DNA of 7,888 bases from Treponema sp. (lineage in GTDB: Bacteria > Spirochaetota > Spirochaetia > Treponematales > Breznakiellaceae): positions 1-7,888 of the forward strand of contig JAITLF010000193.1 in assembly GCA_031278025.1 (NCBI GenBank). The letters are read 5' to 3'. Below, one piece after another: positions 1-6,149 of the stretch (the first letter of the stretch is position 1; every line of letters starts with the position of its first letter). Both the position numbers and the translations under genes were made by a program. The notes below the pieces were generated by a model. The model ran no database searches and was not told the DNA's origin. It saw only the letters and a program-made list of their open reading frames with translations.

Positions 1-342
1 GACAACATCATTGTTGAGGGCGAGCCTAATGATAAGATCCGTTTTATTCTGGACGGCCGGGTTGCGGTGATGAAGAACAACGTTACCCTCATTGAATTCA
101 AAACAGGAGACGCCTTCGGCGAAATGGAGGTGCTTGACGTGATGCCCTCGGCGGCGACCAACGTGGCCCTGGAGCCTACCCGGGTTATGTCCATTTCCAA
201 CCGCGCCCTGCGGAGCATTTACAAAACGGACATCAAGGCCTTCTCCCTCATGCTGATGAATCTGGCCCGGGACCTTTCCCGGCGGCTCAGGAAGATGAAC
301 GACCTGGTTACCAACAATGGACCGCCCGCGGAATCGTCATAA
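1..342 (+). CDS. Cyclic nucleotide-binding domain protein, C-terminal part (5' end outside window)
   Basis: The frame is open from base 1 to the TAA at 340-342 (113 codons), so the start lies upstream of the window. The residues form the second half of a CRP-type cNMP-binding beta barrel: a DGRVAVMKN strand near residues 18-26, then GDAFGEMEVL (residues 37-46), matching the FGE of the phosphate-binding cassette, then a PSAAT segment (49-53). Helices follow (about 68-105), including a basic RDLSRRLRK stretch. In ligand-binding members the cassette usually has an Arg next to the Ala-Ala/Ser pair; here Ser50 occupies that place, so cAMP or cGMP binding is doubtful. There is no room for a DNA-binding HTH after the barrel, which makes it a stand-alone sensor or scaffold domain rather than a CRP/FNR regulator, unless a further domain precedes it. 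No link to nitrogen fixation can be read from it. Confidence 0.85.
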   Translation, partial: DNIIVEGEPNDKIRFILDGRVAVMKNNVTLIEFKTGDAFGEMEVLDVMPSAATNVALEPTRVMSISNRALRSIYKTDIKAFSLMLMNLARDLSRRLRKMNDLVTNNGPPAESS

Positions 343-385
343 CCGGCCCATGGCCTACCCTACTCGACCCGCAATGCAGACCCGG

Positions 386-433
386 CGCCCGTCTTAGGGC
401 GGATCTTTCCTAGGGGCGAAATCGACCCCCTAG
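386..433 (+). terminator. Two tandem GC-rich hairpins after the CNBD gene, possible weak terminator
   Basis: CGCCC (386-390) pairs with GGGCG (397-401) across a 6-nt loop and is followed by GATCTTTCC, a poor T-tract. Directly after it, CTAGGGG (410-416) pairs with CCCCTAG (427-433) across 10 nt. They start about 45 bases past the CNBD stop and could end that transcript, but neither has a proper U run, so the terminator call is tentative. Confidence 0.3.
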
Positions 434-666
434 CCGGGAACGGGGATCGTAGAAAAAGAAAAAGATTAGCATCCCTTTCTTAAACCGCTCATAGCTTTCG
501 TAATAGTGATTTGCCAATACCCGCTTCTTCAGAAATCCCCAATACCATGAGCCTTTCCCAAAACCCCAGAAAACGGCCAAACACGGCCGAAACCAAGGAT
601 AGAAAAAACGAAAGAAACCTTGTAGGATTGGAGTGAACAAAGCGCCAACACAAGGAGACTCTCGTT

Positions 667-774
667 ATGAACGACGATAACAGAAATCATCGGAGGAGCG
701 CAAGGGCTTCTGAACTGGAGTGTTATCGCCTACAACTTTCGTGTTATGACGGGAGTTGTATTAGCGGAAATTAA
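667..774 (+). CDS. Small ORF, 35 codons, unknown; possibly not coding
   Basis: An ATG at 667 is preceded by AAGGAG (652-657, 9-nt spacing) and opens a 35-codon frame ending in TAA at 772-774. The predicted peptide is polar and Arg-rich at first (MNDDNRNHRRSARA) and ends with three cysteines spaced C-X6-C and C-X4-C. It matches no family I recognise, with no membrane segment or HTH. The ATG sits exactly in the 3-nt loop of a small perfect hairpin (TCGTT 662-666, AACGA 670-674). A second stem, CGATAACA (675-682) with TGTTATCG (721-728), lies inside the frame. The structure could mean a structured RNA rather than a peptide gene. Only the ribosome site argues for translation. Confidence 0.2.
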   Translation: MNDDNRNHRRSARASELECYRLQLSCYDGSCISGN

Positions 775-890
775 ATGACTTTATAGACAGACACTATTTA
801 ATACATTATTTCCGTCATTTACTGAGGTAGGAGAAATAAATTTAAGATTGTTGTTTGAAAGCTATTGACAAAAGGCACATCATATCAGTG

Positions 891-918
891 AGGAGGAGTG
901 GAATTAGGAGTTAGGGAT
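891..918. repeat. Purine-rich direct repeat, copy 1 (beside toxin stop codon)
   Basis: TTAGGAGTTAGGGAT (904-918) recurs with one change as TTAGGAGTTAGGAAT at 1638-1652, in the same orientation. The similarity continues upstream as related AGGAGG-type purine sequence (891-903 against 1624-1637). The two copies bracket the toxin-antitoxin module, and copy 1 runs into the toxin stop codon (TAA on the - strand, 918-920). Copy 2 is part of a palindromic element; copy 1 has only that purine arm. Confidence 0.6.
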
Positions 919-1310
919 TATGCTTTGGGGCTGACCGTTCTTACGGTAAGGCCGGAGACATTGAGGTTACGAAAATCCATATCGTTAGAAAGGAGAATGC
1001 CATTTATGCTGAGAGCGGCGGCGGCAACAATACAGTCAGGTAATTTTCTCTTTGTTTGCGCCCTGATGAGGATGGCGTTTTGCTCAACCTTTCGATTAAG
1101 CGGAACAACTTTCATGTGCCGCAGAAGCCCGCGAATTTTGGTTTCTTCTTCCGCCTTCATGTTTGGGTACGCCAGGGCTTCAATGCGGGTAATTACGCTG
1201 ATATACATTTTGCCGTCAAGCGGCAGGCTGACCGATGAAGCGGTCCCCATAAGGCCCTTCACAATACTTATGATTATGCTGCTGTCCAATACGTACCGTT
1301 TCTTACTCAT
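918..1310 (-). CDS. PIN-domain ribonuclease toxin (VapC family)
   Basis: This 130-aa protein has the length and motifs of a VapC toxin: VLDSS with Asp9, the central Glu44 in ITRIEALAY, Asp92 in KLPDCIVAA, and the SNDMDF motif with Asp110 and Asp112. These are the acidic residues that hold the metal in PIN nucleases, and all are present, so it is probably active or recently so. VapC toxins generally cleave tRNA or rRNA and are kept silent by the partner antitoxin. Its ATG lies inside the last codons of the upstream antitoxin gene (8-bp overlap), and there is no strong ribosome site of its own, which points to translational coupling. The pair is antisense to the nif genes and less GC-rich than them, as expected for an acquired module. 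The target RNA cannot be read from the sequence. Confidence 0.85.
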   Translation of the reverse strand: MSKKRYVLDSSIIISIVKGLMGTASSVSLPLDGKMYISVITRIEALAYPNMKAEEETKIRGLLRHMKVVPLNRKVEQNAILIRAQTKRKLPDCIVAAAALSINGILLSNDMDFRNLNVSGLTVRTVSPKA

Positions 1311-1563
1311 GTTTGTCCCGGGGGCGATCCCATTCGGCGCGCATTTGCCGCTGGATTTCTACCGGATCGCCTTCAAATGCCGGACTGTCCTTGAGGCAGC
1401 CGTAAAACTTCATAATGTGGCGCATTTGCCGGGACATTTTAGCCGTTTTTCCCCTGGGGAAAACAGAAACCGTAACCTTTGCCTTTCCGGCGGGAATTTC
1501 CGGGGGAACTTCAATCACCAGCCGGTGGTCCGCCGGTATTTCTACGGTTTGTTCTATGGTCAT
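1303..1563 (-). CDS. Antitoxin partner of the PIN toxin (VapB-like)
   Basis: This 86-aa protein is encoded directly upstream of the toxin and overlaps it by 8 bp, the normal antitoxin-first layout. The N-terminal third (MTIEQTVEIPADHRLVIEVP) alternates polar and hydrophobic residues and then has a PPEIPAGKAKVTV strand, resembling the small beta-rich DNA-binding domains of AbrB/SpoVT-type antitoxins. The remainder is charged and flexible (ending EWDRPRDKHE), as expected for a segment that wraps the toxin and is open to proteolysis. A GGAG ribosome site lies 6 nt before the ATG (complement of 1570-1573). The assignment rests mainly on operon position; the fold family is uncertain. Confidence 0.7.
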   Translation of the reverse strand: MTIEQTVEIPADHRLVIEVPPEIPAGKAKVTVSVFPRGKTAKMSRQMRHIMKFYGCLKDSPAFEGDPVEIQRQMRAEWDRPRDKHE

Positions 1564-1565
1564 AC

Positions 1566-1588
1566 GATACTCCGTACTTTTAAGTATA
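1566..1588 (-). promoter_or_regulatory. Possible antitoxin promoter and autoregulatory operator
   Basis: Reading the - strand, TATACT (complement of 1583-1588) is a fair -10 box about 20 bases before the antitoxin start. No good -35 box was found. The box overlaps an inverted repeat, TACTT-TT-AAGTA (1576-1587), and a wider one, ATACT (1566-1570) with AGTAT (1583-1587). Type II antitoxins usually repress their own promoter by binding such palindromes, so this is a candidate operator. Confidence 0.3.
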
Positions 1589-1631
1589 GCGTAAAAGACA
1601 TTAAAGGAGAAGCGAAGAAAGTTAGGAGGGA

Positions 1632-1718
1632 GGAAAGTTAGGAGTTAGGAATGAGGAGTGGAAGAAAGTTTACGGACAATGAACCTCCTCACTCCTCCCT
1701 TCTCGCTCCTCTCTTCTC
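1632..1718. repeat. Purine/pyrimidine palindromic element upstream of nifK
   Basis: A purine-rich left arm (1632-1660) pairs imperfectly with a pyrimidine-rich right arm (1690-1718). The inner part, GAGGAGTG (1653-1660) with CACTCCTC (1690-1697), is perfect, and a second GAGGA/TCCTC-type block lies further out. The loop is 29 nt. The element ends 12 bases before the nifK ribosome site. It looks like a REP/MITE-type intergenic repeat; the left arm contains copy 2 of the direct repeat that also lies at 891-918. Confidence 0.6.
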
Positions 1719-1730
1719 ACTTAAAAAAAC

Positions 1731-1736
1731 AAGGAG
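1731..1736 (+). promoter_or_regulatory. nifK ribosome binding site (fixes the start)
   Basis: AAGGAG lies 5 nt before the ATG at 1742. It decides the start: the frame is also open upstream, with GTG 1658 and ATG 1679, but those codons would translate the right arm of the palindromic element and give an N-terminus foreign to NifK. Confidence 0.8.
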
Positions 1737-1741
1737 ATGTT

Positions 1742-3118
1742 ATGTTATTGAGACATACGCCGAAAGAGATTGTTGAGCGGTCGGCCCTGACTATTAATCC
1801 GGCGAAAACCTGCCAGCCCGTGGGGGCCATGTACGCGGCGCTGGGTATACACCGCTGCCTGCCCCACAGCCACGGCTCCCAGGGATGCTGCGCCTATCAC
1901 CGCAGCGCCCTGACCCGGCATTACACAGAACCCGTCATGGCCAGCACCTCGTCGTTTACCGAAGGGGCCTCGGTCTTTGGGGGTCAGGCGAATTTGCTGG
2001 AATCGATAAACAATATTTTCGCCCTCTACAACCCGGACATTATCGCGGTAAACACCACCTGCCTTTCCGAAGTCATCGGCGACGACCTGACCCAGATCAT
2101 CAACCGGGCGGTAACGGACAACAAGATTCCGCCGGGAAAAACGGTGATGTACGCCAGCACCCCCAGCTTTAAGGGCTCCCACGTAACGGGTTACGCCAAT
2201 ATGCTGACCGCTATGGTTCAGTATTTCGCGGTGAACTCGGGGAAAAAGAACAGCCGGATCACCCTGCTTCCCTCTTTTATTGAGCCCAGCGATATGACGG
2301 AGATCAAACATATAGTGGGGGAAATGGGGATAAATTACATCATGTACCCCGATACCAGCGACGTGGTGAACGGCCCCCTGGACGGCAGGTTCCGGATGTA
2401 CCCCAGGGGCGGCGCCCCCAAAGACCTTATCGCCCTCTCAGGCGATTCCCGCGGCGCCTTTGCCCTGGGCAGAACCGGAACCTTGCAGGCCGCCCAGCTC
2501 CTGGACACCAAATGCAAGGTCAAGGCCGAAATCCTGGACCTCCCCATCGGCATTACCGCCACCGACGCCTTTGTGGACACCCTGCGGAGGCAGGCGGGGG
2601 CCACGGTTCCCGAAAGCCTCAGAACCGAACGGGGGCAGTTGGTAGACGTACTCTGCGATAAAAACCAGTACACCTACGGAAAAAAAGTTTCCCTTGTGGG
2701 AGACCCGGACATCCTCACCGGGCTGGTCCAGTTCTGCAAAGACGCGGGAATGGAGGTGCTGCACGTGCTGACCGGAACCCCCGCGGGGGGAAAATTCACC
2801 AACCGGATCAAGGCCATCGCCGGGGAAAACGTGGTGGTCAAGGCCGGGGCGCAGGCGGATCTTTTTTATTTCCACCAGCTTTTGCAAAACAACCGGCCCG
2901 ATCTTATTCTGGGGAACACCTACTGCAAATATATCGCCAGGGACATGGACATTCCCCTGATCCGCACGGGCTTCCCGATCTACGACCGGATCGGTCATTC
3001 CTATGTTCCCATTACCGGATACCGGGGCGGCCTGCACCTCCTCATCAAGATGCTGGACATCTTCATGGACCGCCAGGACCGGGACGCCCCGGAAGAAAGT
3101 TTCGAACTGGTAATGTGA
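1742..3118 (+). CDS. nifK: Nitrogenase molybdenum-iron protein beta subunit NifK
   Basis: NifK forms the alpha2beta2 MoFe dinitrogenase with NifD and shares the P-cluster with it, carrying electrons from NifH to FeMo-co. From ATG 1742 the product is 458 aa, the length of the short clostridial-type NifK. The P-cluster ligands are visible: Cys24 (AKTCQPVGA), Cys49 (HGSQGCCAYHRS), Cys107 (NTTCLSEVIGDD), and the P-cluster serine as Ser142 in STPSFKGSHVTGY. The EPVMASTSSFTEGASVFGG block is diagnostic of NifK rather than NifN. The C-terminal GFPIYDRIGHSYVPITGYRGG block is also intact. The protein is cytoplasmic. No nifD precedes it, which is unusual because nifD and nifK are normally adjacent and cotranscribed. 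No sigma-70 or sigma-54 promoter could be identified between 1564 and 1741, so how it is transcribed is unclear. The next gene is nifE. Confidence 0.97.
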   Translation: MLLRHTPKEIVERSALTINPAKTCQPVGAMYAALGIHRCLPHSHGSQGCCAYHRSALTRHYTEPVMASTSSFTEGASVFGGQANLLESINNIFALYNPDIIAVNTTCLSEVIGDDLTQIINRAVTDNKIPPGKTVMYASTPSFKGSHVTGYANMLTAMVQYFAVNSGKKNSRITLLPSFIEPSDMTEIKHIVGEMGINYIMYPDTSDVVNGPLDGRFRMYPRGGAPKDLIALSGDSRGAFALGRTGTLQAAQLLDTKCKVKAEILDLPIGITATDAFVDTLRRQAGATVPESLRTERGQLVDVLCDKNQYTYGKKVSLVGDPDILTGLVQFCKDAGMEVLHVLTGTPAGGKFTNRIKAIAGENVVVKAGAQADLFYFHQLLQNNRPDLILGNTYCKYIARDMDIPLIRTGFPIYDRIGHSYVPITGYRGGLHLLIKMLDIFMDRQDRDAPEESFELVM

Positions 3119-3125
3119 GGAAATT

Positions 3126-3278
3126 ATGGTAAAAGAAAACCACAGAAAATATTTAAACCACAGAGTTCACAGAGAACCCAGAGGAATAAAGAAAAAAGGA
3201 CTCGTCTTGTTTTCTCCCCCTCCGTGGTCTTCGTGTTCTCTGTGGTTAATATTCTTCATGCCCGCTTGGGGAGGATAA
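3126..3278 (+). CDS. 50-codon frame bridging nifK and nifE, possible coupling ORF
   Basis: Seven bases after the nifK stop, an ATG at 3126 preceded by GAGG (3117-3120) opens a 50-codon frame. It runs through the whole palindromic repeat and stops at TAA 3276-3278, just after the nifE ribosome site and 4 nt before the nifE ATG. The predicted peptide is basic then hydrophobic, with no known domain, and is simply the translated repeat. It is unlikely to have a protein function, but translating it would carry ribosomes from nifK to nifE. It begins ATGGTAAAAG, close to the nifE beginning ATGGTAGAAA. A frame this long can arise by chance, so the call is weak. Confidence 0.25.
   Translation: MVKENHRKYLNHRVHREPRGIKKKGLVLFSPPPWSSCSLWLIFFMPAWGG
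3145..3257. repeat. CCACAGAG-type palindromic intergenic repeat between nifK and nifE
   Basis: AACCACAGAG (3156-3165) pairs perfectly with CTCTGTGGTT (3238-3247). The pairing continues outward imperfectly (GAAAATATTT against AATATTCTTC) and inward imperfectly to CAGAGG (3179-3184) and CCTCCG (3219-3224). The AACCACAGA unit is also repeated directly at 3138-3146. Repeats built of CACAGAG units with a CTCTGTGG return arm are known from intergenic DNA of many bacteria; I recognise the style but cannot name the family. Confidence 0.7.
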
Positions 3279-3282
3279 CGTC

Positions 3283-4680
3283 ATGGTAGAAATACTGGAA
3301 GCGCGGAAACAGCAGGTTCTCGAAATGGGGAAGGACACCCATACGCTGGAATGTGAAAAGGCCAGCGCCGCGGGATCGGTAAGCCAAAGGGCCTGCGTGT
3401 TCTGCGGCTCCCGGGTGGTGCTCTACCCCATCGCCGACGCGGTACACCTGATCCACGGGCCCATAGGCTGCGCGGCCTACACCTGGGAACTCCGGGGGAG
3501 CCTTTCCAGCGGGCCGGAACTGCACCGCCTGAGTTTCTCCACGGACCTCCGGGAACACGAAGTGATCTACGGGGGTGAAAAAAAACTCTACGCCGCCCTG
3601 ACGGAACTGATCCACACCTACCGGCCCAACGCGGCCTTTGTGTACTGCACCTGCATCATCGGCCTCATCGGCGACGACGTGGAGGCGGTCTGCGCCAAAG
3701 CCGCGGGGGAAACGGGAATCCCCGTGATCCCCGTTCATTCCGAAGGGTTTAAGGGCACCAAAAAAGACGGGTACAAGGCGGCCTGCGAAGCGGCCTTCAA
3801 ATTAACCGGCAGGGACAACGTGAGCCCGGTATCGGATTTCAGCATCAACATTCTGGGGGAATTCAACCTCGCCGGGGAAACCTGGATCATCAAGGACTAT
3901 TACCGGCGCATGGGGGTTGAAGTCTGCGCCTGTATCACCGGGGACGGGCGGGTCGGCGAAATCGGCAGGGCCCACCGGGCAAAACTCAACGTGGTTCAGT
4001 GTTCCGGCTCCATGACCTACCTCGCCAAAATGATGGAAGAAACATACGGTATCCCGTTTATCCGGGTTTCCTACTTCGGCATTGAGGACATGAGCAAGGC
4101 CCTCTACGATGTGGCGGAATTTTTCAAGGATGAAACTATGTTGCAAAACACCAGGGAACTGGTCAAAGATGAAGTGTCCGGCCTTCTCCCCAAACTGGCG
4201 GCATACCGGAAAGACCTGGAGGGGAAAAAGGCCGGGGTCTACGTGGGCGGTTCCTTCAAGGCATTCTCCATGGTAAAGGCCCTCCGCCACCTGGGCATGG
4301 AAACCGTGGTGGTGGGTTCCCAAACCGGTTCGCCGGAAGATTACGAATACCTCAAGGAAATTTGCAATCCGGGAACCGTCATTCTGGACGACACCAACCC
4401 GCTGGAACTTTCAGGCTTTGTTCTGGAAAAAGGGGCGGACCTCCTCATCGGCGGCGTGAAGGAACGGCCCATCGCCTATAAGATGGGGATAGGCTTCTGC
4501 GATCACAACCACGAGCGGAAAGAGGCGCTGGCCGGTTACGAAGGGATGCTCAACTTCGCCAAAGAAGTTCATCTCTCGGTTACGAGCCCGGTGTGGCAAT
4601 TCTCACCCGCCCGGCTCAGGGCCGCCCGGAAAAGGGCCGCGGGTCCGGCGGGCGGCCCGGGCGCCGGGAGGGCGCCGTGA
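3283..4680 (+). CDS. nifE: Nitrogenase FeMo-cofactor scaffold protein NifE
   Basis: NifE pairs with NifN to form the alpha2beta2 scaffold on which NifB-co is matured to a FeMo-co precursor in the cytoplasm. The 465-aa product has the NifE signature ADAVHLIHGPIGCAAYTWELRG (split here: residues 51-72) and cysteines matching the cluster ligands of Azotobacter NifE: Cys38 (RACVFCG), Cys63 (GPIGC), Cys124 (CTCIIGLIGDD) and Cys240 (VVQCSGSMTYL). The VHSEGFKGTKKDGY block is also typical. The start is ATG 3283 with GGGGAGG 8 nt upstream (3268-3274). The C-terminus is odd: after SPVWQF it ends in a basic Ala/Gly/Pro/Arg tail (RLRAARKRAAGPAGG and onward) encoded by very GC-rich DNA that is also open in the nifN frame. 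The stop overlaps the nifN start by 4 bases, so equal NifE and NifN synthesis by translational coupling is likely. Confidence 0.95.
   Translation: MVEILEARKQQVLEMGKDTHTLECEKASAAGSVSQRACVFCGSRVVLYPIADAVHLIHGPIGCAAYTWELRGSLSSGPELHRLSFSTDLREHEVIYGGEKKLYAALTELIHTYRPNAAFVYCTCIIGLIGDDVEAVCAKAAGETGIPVIPVHSEGFKGTKKDGYKAACEAAFKLTGRDNVSPVSDFSINILGEFNLAGETWIIKDYYRRMGVEVCACITGDGRVGEIGRAHRAKLNVVQCSGSMTYLAKMMEETYGIPFIRVSYFGIEDMSKALYDVAEFFKDETMLQNTRELVKDEVSGLLPKLAAYRKDLEGKKAGVYVGGSFKAFSMVKALRHLGMETVVVGSQTGSPEDYEYLKEICNPGTVILDDTNPLELSGFVLEKGADLLIGGVKERPIAYKMGIGFCDHNHERKEALAGYEGMLNFAKEVHLSVTSPVWQFSPARLRAARKRAAGPAGGPGAGRAP
4666..4672 (+). promoter_or_regulatory. nifN ribosome binding site inside the nifE 3' end
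   Basis: GGGAGGG lies 4-5 nt before GTG 4677 and supports that codon as the nifN start. The GTG overlaps the nifE TGA as GTGA (4677-4680), the classic arrangement for translational coupling. The frame is open further upstream to GTG 4593, but that would add a low-complexity 28-aa extension not seen in NifN. Confidence 0.75.
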
Positions 4681-6107
4681 AAAACCCCGCCTTTGTTTCC
4701 AACCGGAACGCCTGCAAACTCTGCGCCCCTCTGGGGGCCTGCCTGGCCCTCCGGGGCATTGAAGGCTGTATCCCCCTGATCCACGGCTCCCAGGGCTGTT
4801 CCACCTACATCCGCCGTTACGGGATCAGCCATTTCCGGGAACCCATCGACATCGCCTCCTCCAACTTTACCGAATCCGCAGCGATCTTCGGCGGCATGGA
4901 AAACCTCTTTACCGCGCTGGACAATGTGAGCCGCTCCTACAGGCCCCAGGCCATCGGCGTTACCTCCACCTGCCTGTCGGAAACTATGGGGGAAGACCTG
5001 GGCCGTTACCTGCGGCAATACGAAACGGAACGGATCGCGGGCCGGCGGAACACCGCGGGCTTGAGCCCCGCCGTTTTCTACGCCGCCACCCCCAGCTACC
5101 GGGGAACCCACATGGACGGTTTTCACGAAGCGATCAAGGCGGCGGTTTCCGCCATCGCCGGGGAAGGGGCCGCGGCGGATACCCAGGCGGCGGCCGGCGA
5201 AAAACGCCTCAATGTGATCTCCGGTTTTGTTTCCGCCGAAGACCTCCGGGAACTCCACGGTATCCTCGGCGCCTTCGGCATACCCTACACCCTGCTGCCC
5301 GATTATTCTGAAAGCCTGGACGGCGGAACCTGGGAAAGCTACCAGAAGCTCCCCGGCGGGGGAACCGCCATTGAAGATATAAAAAAAATGGGCGCCGCCG
5401 GGGAAACCCTGTATTTGGGAAAGGCGGTTTCCCCGGATCAAAACGCGGGGCTCTGGCTGGAAAAAAATTGCGGGGTTCCCCTGAACCAAATCGATCTTCC
5501 CGTCGGCATAAAAAAGACCGATCTTTTTTTCGAGGCCCTCTCGCGGATAAGCGGCCGGGAGCTTCCCGGACAATTTGTCAAACAGCGGAACCGGGTCATC
5601 GACGCCTACATTGACGGCCACAAATACTGCGGCGGCAAGCGGGTGATCCTCTACGGCGAGGAAGATTTTGTCATCGCCCTGGCTTCCTTTCTGGACGAGA
5701 TCGGCATGGTTCCGGTCATCGCCGCCACCGGCGCGCCGGACACAAAGCCCCCGGCGGGGGATGCGGCAGCCACGGGGAACGCCGGTTTCCGGGAACGGAT
5801 GACGGAGGCGCTGGTCAACACCCGGCGGGAAATTGAAATTCTGGAGGATACGGACTTTGTTACGATTCTGGAAAAGGCCCGCCATCTTGACTGCGATCTC
5901 GTGATGGGACACAGCAAGGGCCTCTACCTTTCACGGGAGTTGGGAATACCCCTGGCCCGCTGCGGTTTCCCCATTCACGACCGGATCGGCGGCCAGCGGA
6001 TTCTCCACCTGGGATACCGGGGCGCCTTAAACCTCTTTGACCTTCTCTGCAACACCCTCATGCAGGCAAAGCAGGACACGGTTTCAAAGGGCTACACATA
6101 CATTTAA
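4677..6107 (+). CDS. nifN: Nitrogenase FeMo-cofactor scaffold protein NifN
   Basis: NifN is the beta-type subunit of the NifEN scaffold, related to NifK by descent. From GTG 4677 the product is 476 aa. It keeps the NifK-like fold signatures: HGSQGCSTYIRRYG with Cys41 (the NifN cluster ligand), EPIDIASSNFTESAAIFGG, TSTCLSETMGEDL, ATPSYRGTHMDGF and a C-terminal GFPIHDRIGGQRILHLGYRG. It lacks the NifK-specific CCAYHRS and EPVMASTSS residues and sits directly after nifE, which separates it from a second nifK. The N-terminus is Cys-rich (Cys13, 16, 22 and 31 before Cys41). Two Ala/Gly-rich inserts (around residues 160-177 and 346-366) look like surface loops. The stop codon TAA is part of the first of three TTAAGG repeats leading to nifB. 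Confidence 0.95.
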   Translation: MKNPAFVSNRNACKLCAPLGACLALRGIEGCIPLIHGSQGCSTYIRRYGISHFREPIDIASSNFTESAAIFGGMENLFTALDNVSRSYRPQAIGVTSTCLSETMGEDLGRYLRQYETERIAGRRNTAGLSPAVFYAATPSYRGTHMDGFHEAIKAAVSAIAGEGAAADTQAAAGEKRLNVISGFVSAEDLRELHGILGAFGIPYTLLPDYSESLDGGTWESYQKLPGGGTAIEDIKKMGAAGETLYLGKAVSPDQNAGLWLEKNCGVPLNQIDLPVGIKKTDLFFEALSRISGRELPGQFVKQRNRVIDAYIDGHKYCGGKRVILYGEEDFVIALASFLDEIGMVPVIAATGAPDTKPPAGDAAATGNAGFRERMTEALVNTRREIEILEDTDFVTILEKARHLDCDLVMGHSKGLYLSRELGIPLARCGFPIHDRIGGQRILHLGYRGALNLFDLLCNTLMQAKQDTVSKGYTYI

Positions 6108-6110
6108 GGG

Positions 6111-6147
6111 GAACATCCGAAAACCCCGGTTGGGTTTCCGGATGTTC
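6111..6147 (+). repeat. Hairpin 1 in nifN-nifB gap
   Basis: A 16-bp stem with one mismatch, GAACATCCGAAAACCC (6111-6126) with 6132-6147, around a 5-nt loop CGGTT. No T-run follows, so it is not a standard terminator. It begins 4 bases after the nifN stop and could slow RNA decay or polymerase between nifN and nifB. Confidence 0.75.
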
Positions 6148-6149
6148 TG

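Larger units (their letters stand above)
343..917. other. Gene-poor region between the CNBD gene and the toxin-antitoxin pair
   Basis: Nothing in this stretch is recognisable as a conserved gene. The part from about 450 to 650 is less GC-rich than the nif genes and has runs of A and of C. The - strand frame at 410-640 has a TTG start, no ribosome site and a low-complexity aromatic translation, so it is not called. A perfect TTGACA lies at 865-870 but has no -10 box at the right distance. GGAAAT and TAAATGAC (766-779) recur as the inverted units ATTTCC and GTCATTTA (808-821), in an order that does not allow both stems at once. The region may be decayed DNA or hold an unrecognised RNA. Confidence 0.5.

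Noticed and set aside
410..640. 76-codon - strand frame in the gene-poor region
   Set aside because: TTG start without ribosome site, and an aromatic low-complexity translation that follows A/C-rich runs on the other strand.
865..893. Perfect TTGACA as a -35 promoter box
   Set aside because: No acceptable -10 box at 16-18 bp; only TATCAG at 12 bp. A chance match is likely.
343..917. tRNA, rRNA fragment, CRISPR or riboswitch
   Set aside because: No cloverleaf, regular spacer-repeat pattern or known conserved RNA motif could be recognised.
898..1641. 247-codon + strand frame across the toxin-antitoxin region
   Set aside because: It is antisense to two well-supported genes with catalytic motifs; its own translation has no recognisable domain.
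1564..1741. Sigma-54 (GG-N10-GC) promoter or NifA site for nifK
   Set aside because: No GG-N10-GC with a TGGCAC-like context and no TGT-N10-ACA was found by eye on the + strand.
4569..5912. 447-codon open frame on the - strand opposite nifN
   Set aside because: It mirrors the GC-rich codon use of nifN, has a repetitive Gly/Val/Phe-rich translation with no domain, and nifN on the + strand is certain.
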